This document shows positions 62,566-64,000 of a DNA stretch of 64,000 nucleotides, one piece after another. A program made the position numbers and the translations under genes. How positions within the stretch are numbered: position 1 is the first letter of the stretch; every line of letters starts with the position of its first letter. The DNA is taken from NCBI RefSeq assembly GCF_009765835.1, contig NZ_LMUS01000001.1, positions 1,230,198 through 1,294,197 of the forward strand, written 5' to 3'. This DNA is from Granulicella sp. L56. GTDB lineage: Bacteria; Acidobacteriota; Terriglobia; Terriglobales; Acidobacteriaceae. The notes below the pieces were generated by a model. That model saw nothing but the letters and a program-made list of their open reading frames with translations. It was not told where the DNA came from and made no database searches.

Positions 62566-63957
62566 CTAATTCGCCGCAGGTGGATGAGTCAGGCTGACGC
62601 GAATGCGGTCGATGCGCCGGTCGGTGCTGGCCAAGACTTCCAATCGCAAACCATCTTCTTCGACGACTTCGCCCGGTAGCGGAATATGCCCCGCCATCTC
62701 CGAGACCAGGCCGCCGAGTGTCGTGGACTCATAGTGCTCCGGCAAGCGTAGAGCGGTTGGATCATCTTTGGTGTCGCGCGAGGTAAACTCCTCGGAATCT
62801 GTGGACTCGATGCCCTCGGCAGGCCGCGTCGACGGCTCGAACTGGTCGGCAAAGAGGTCGCGCAGCCGCGATATCTCGAAGCTGCCCGAGACAATGTAGG
62901 AGCCGTCCGATTCGCGGATGGGCGTGTCGTCCTCCTCGGGCTCATCGTGCTCGTCGGCGATCTCGCCCACGATGGCTTCGATCAGGTCTTCGATCGTGAC
63001 CAACCCTGCCACCCCACCGTATTCGTCGATAACGATGCTCATGTGCTGCTTCTCGCGCTGCATCTCACGCAGCAGCTCGGCGACCCTCTTTGTCTCCGGC
63101 ACAAAGGCCGCAGGGCGCTGCAACTGGGCCACTCTGCGAGCACCGGCCTCGCTGTCTGGAATCTGCAGCAGGTCGTGCGCGAAGATGATGCCGGTAATGT
63201 TATCGAGCGAGTTGGAGTACACCGGCACCCGCGAGAAGACGTGCTTGGCAATCTCGTCGGTAAAGCGCTCAAGGCTCATGCTGCCGGGGACGGCGAAGAT
63301 CTCCGGGCGCGGCGTCATCACCTCGTGCACCACCTTGTCACCGAACTCGACGACCGAGCGCACCAGTTCGCGGTCCGATTCTTCGAGGATGCCCTCTTCC
63401 TCTCCGGCTTCGAGCAGCGCCTCCATCGCCTCGGATGGATGTTCTTCTTCCTGCGCGTCCTCCGGCTCGGCCAGCGCGGCAATCGAGAGCAGCAGCCCCA
63501 GCAGCAGCGTGACCGGAAGAATGAGATAAAACAGCGCCTGCAAGAGATAACGAATGCGAGCGATCCACAGGCCGCGGGTGCGGGTAAAGAGGATTTGCGG
63601 CAACAACCGGTCGAAGATGAGGATCAGCAGGATGATCTCGAAGATCGCCAGCGCAATCTCCGACCCGCTGGGGCTGCGCGCAAGCGTTGGCCGCAGAGGC
63701 GTAGTGGTATAGAGCCGCAGCCCCATCACCAGCGCAATGGCAGCCACGCTGAGCTGGCGCAGGACGGAGGCGGACAGCGCGACCGACTCGCGCCCCAGCC
63801 GCAGCTTCGGCTCGACGAACTCTTCCCACACATCGATGTTGTCCTGATATTCGCGGGCGAGAAACTTGCCCATCTCCGAGTAGACGCGGTCCACATACGC
63901 GGCCAGCGTCAGGATCACCAGCAGCACGGCGAAGATGAGGAAGTAAAGAGGAGTCAT
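62566..63957 (-). CDS. CNNM/CorC-type CBS-domain membrane protein (hemolysin family)
   Basis: A 463-residue protein of the family once called hemolysin C / CorC / TlyC. Four hydrophobic segments in the first 170 residues (CNNM/DUF21 region) are followed by the DREL-x-RSVVEFGDKVVHEVMTPR linker, two CBS domains (MTPRPEIFAVPGSMSLERF, HMSIVIDEYGGVAGLVTIEDLIEAIVGEI in parts) and a C-terminal CorC_HlyC domain (GSYIVSGSFEISRLRDLF, TLGGLVSEMAGHIPLPGEVV). Such proteins bind nucleotides and Mg2+ and are linked to cation efflux or membrane homeostasis. GGGAGGAGAG precedes ATG 63957. Confidence 0.9.
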   Translation of the reverse strand: MTPLYFLIFAVLLVILTLAAYVDRVYSEMGKFLAREYQDNIDVWEEFVEPKLRLGRESVALSASVLRQLSVAAIALVMGLRLYTTTPLRPTLARSPSGSEIALAIFEIILLILIFDRLLPQILFTRTRGLWIARIRYLLQALFYLILPVTLLLGLLLSIAALAEPEDAQEEEHPSEAMEALLEAGEEEGILEESDRELVRSVVEFGDKVVHEVMTPRPEIFAVPGSMSLERFTDEIAKHVFSRVPVYSNSLDNITGIIFAHDLLQIPDSEAGARRVAQLQRPAAFVPETKRVAELLREMQREKQHMSIVIDEYGGVAGLVTIEDLIEAIVGEIADEHDEPEEDDTPIRESDGSYIVSGSFEISRLRDLFADQFEPSTRPAEGIESTDSEEFTSRDTKDDPTALRLPEHYESTTLGGLVSEMAGHIPLPGEVVEEDGLRLEVLASTDRRIDRIRVSLTHPPAAN

Positions 63958-64000
63958 GCTCTCCTCCCGTGGTTCACTCGCTTCTTTATTGAAGACACAC

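Overview
This 64 kb window looks like the chromosome of a soil acidobacterium of the Acidobacteriaceae (Edaphobacter, Granulicella or Terriglobus type). The evidence is two TIGR03435-family proteins, an orphan MacB-like permease of the acidobacterial ADOP type, dispersed acidobacterial-style intergenic repeats, and moderately high GC with long antisense open frames. The genus is inferred. There is no rRNA, tRNA, prophage, insertion sequence or CRISPR array; most of the window is ordinary core chromosome with accessory genes between.

Layout. 1-2.8 kb: GDP-mannose genes (phosphohexomutase cut by the window edge, manC) and an aspartate-type aminotransferase. 2.9-11.2 kb: a complete high-affinity K+ uptake locus. 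Its KdpD sensor is split: the N-terminal KdpD/USP half is followed by kdpE, and the kinase half lies divergently 11 nt away. A row of 11-bp direct repeats that look like KdpE boxes follows kdpE, then two tiny membrane ORFs, kdpF, kdpA, kdpB and kdpC. 11.3-17.9 kb: methyltransferase, coaD, recA, a TIGR03435 protein behind a double-length ThyX-like protein, a DUF2071 protein and fabG. 18-31.8 kb: accessory genes (DoxX-like membrane protein, ADOP permease, XRE regulator, archaeal-type riboflavin kinase homologue, rhomboid, WalJ-type hydrolase, MaoC, HBD dehydrogenase, PP2C phosphatase, solitary DNA methyltransferase, Tat-exported phospholipase C-like enzyme). 32-36 kb: VKOR, a coiled-coil membrane protein, an MqnC-like protein without its iron-sulfur motif, and a processive GT2 glycosyltransferase. 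36-48.4 kb, all on the minus strand: mreC-mreD-mrdA, a DUF4965 glutaminase-like exoprotein, rodA, an RNase E/G with a disordered insertion of about 680 residues, and a beta-barrel protein. 48.5-54.9 kb: cytochrome P460, two secreted esterases, a second DoxX-like paralogue, era and a DUF4258/DUF2283 pair. 55-64 kb: ntrY-ntrX, ald, an acyltransferase, mreB (detached from mreCD) and a CNNM/CorC protein.

How the genes work together. The kdp genes form one osmotic/K+ regulon. mreBCD, mrdA and rodA build the elongasome, and RNase E/G sits at its distal end. ntrY-ntrX is probably the nitrogen or redox two-component system. manB/manC-type enzymes, the GT2 enzyme and the acyltransferase point to surface polysaccharide. 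The most unusual items are the cluster-less MqnC homologue, the giant insertion in the S1 domain of RNase E/G, the split divergent KdpD with its phased repeats, the fused double ThyX, and the DUF120 riboflavin-kinase homologue. Stretches over 300 bp without a gene (17849-18311, 22222-22676, 35628-35967, 40637-41220) hold repeats, terminators, operator-like palindromes or nothing recognisable, as listed.
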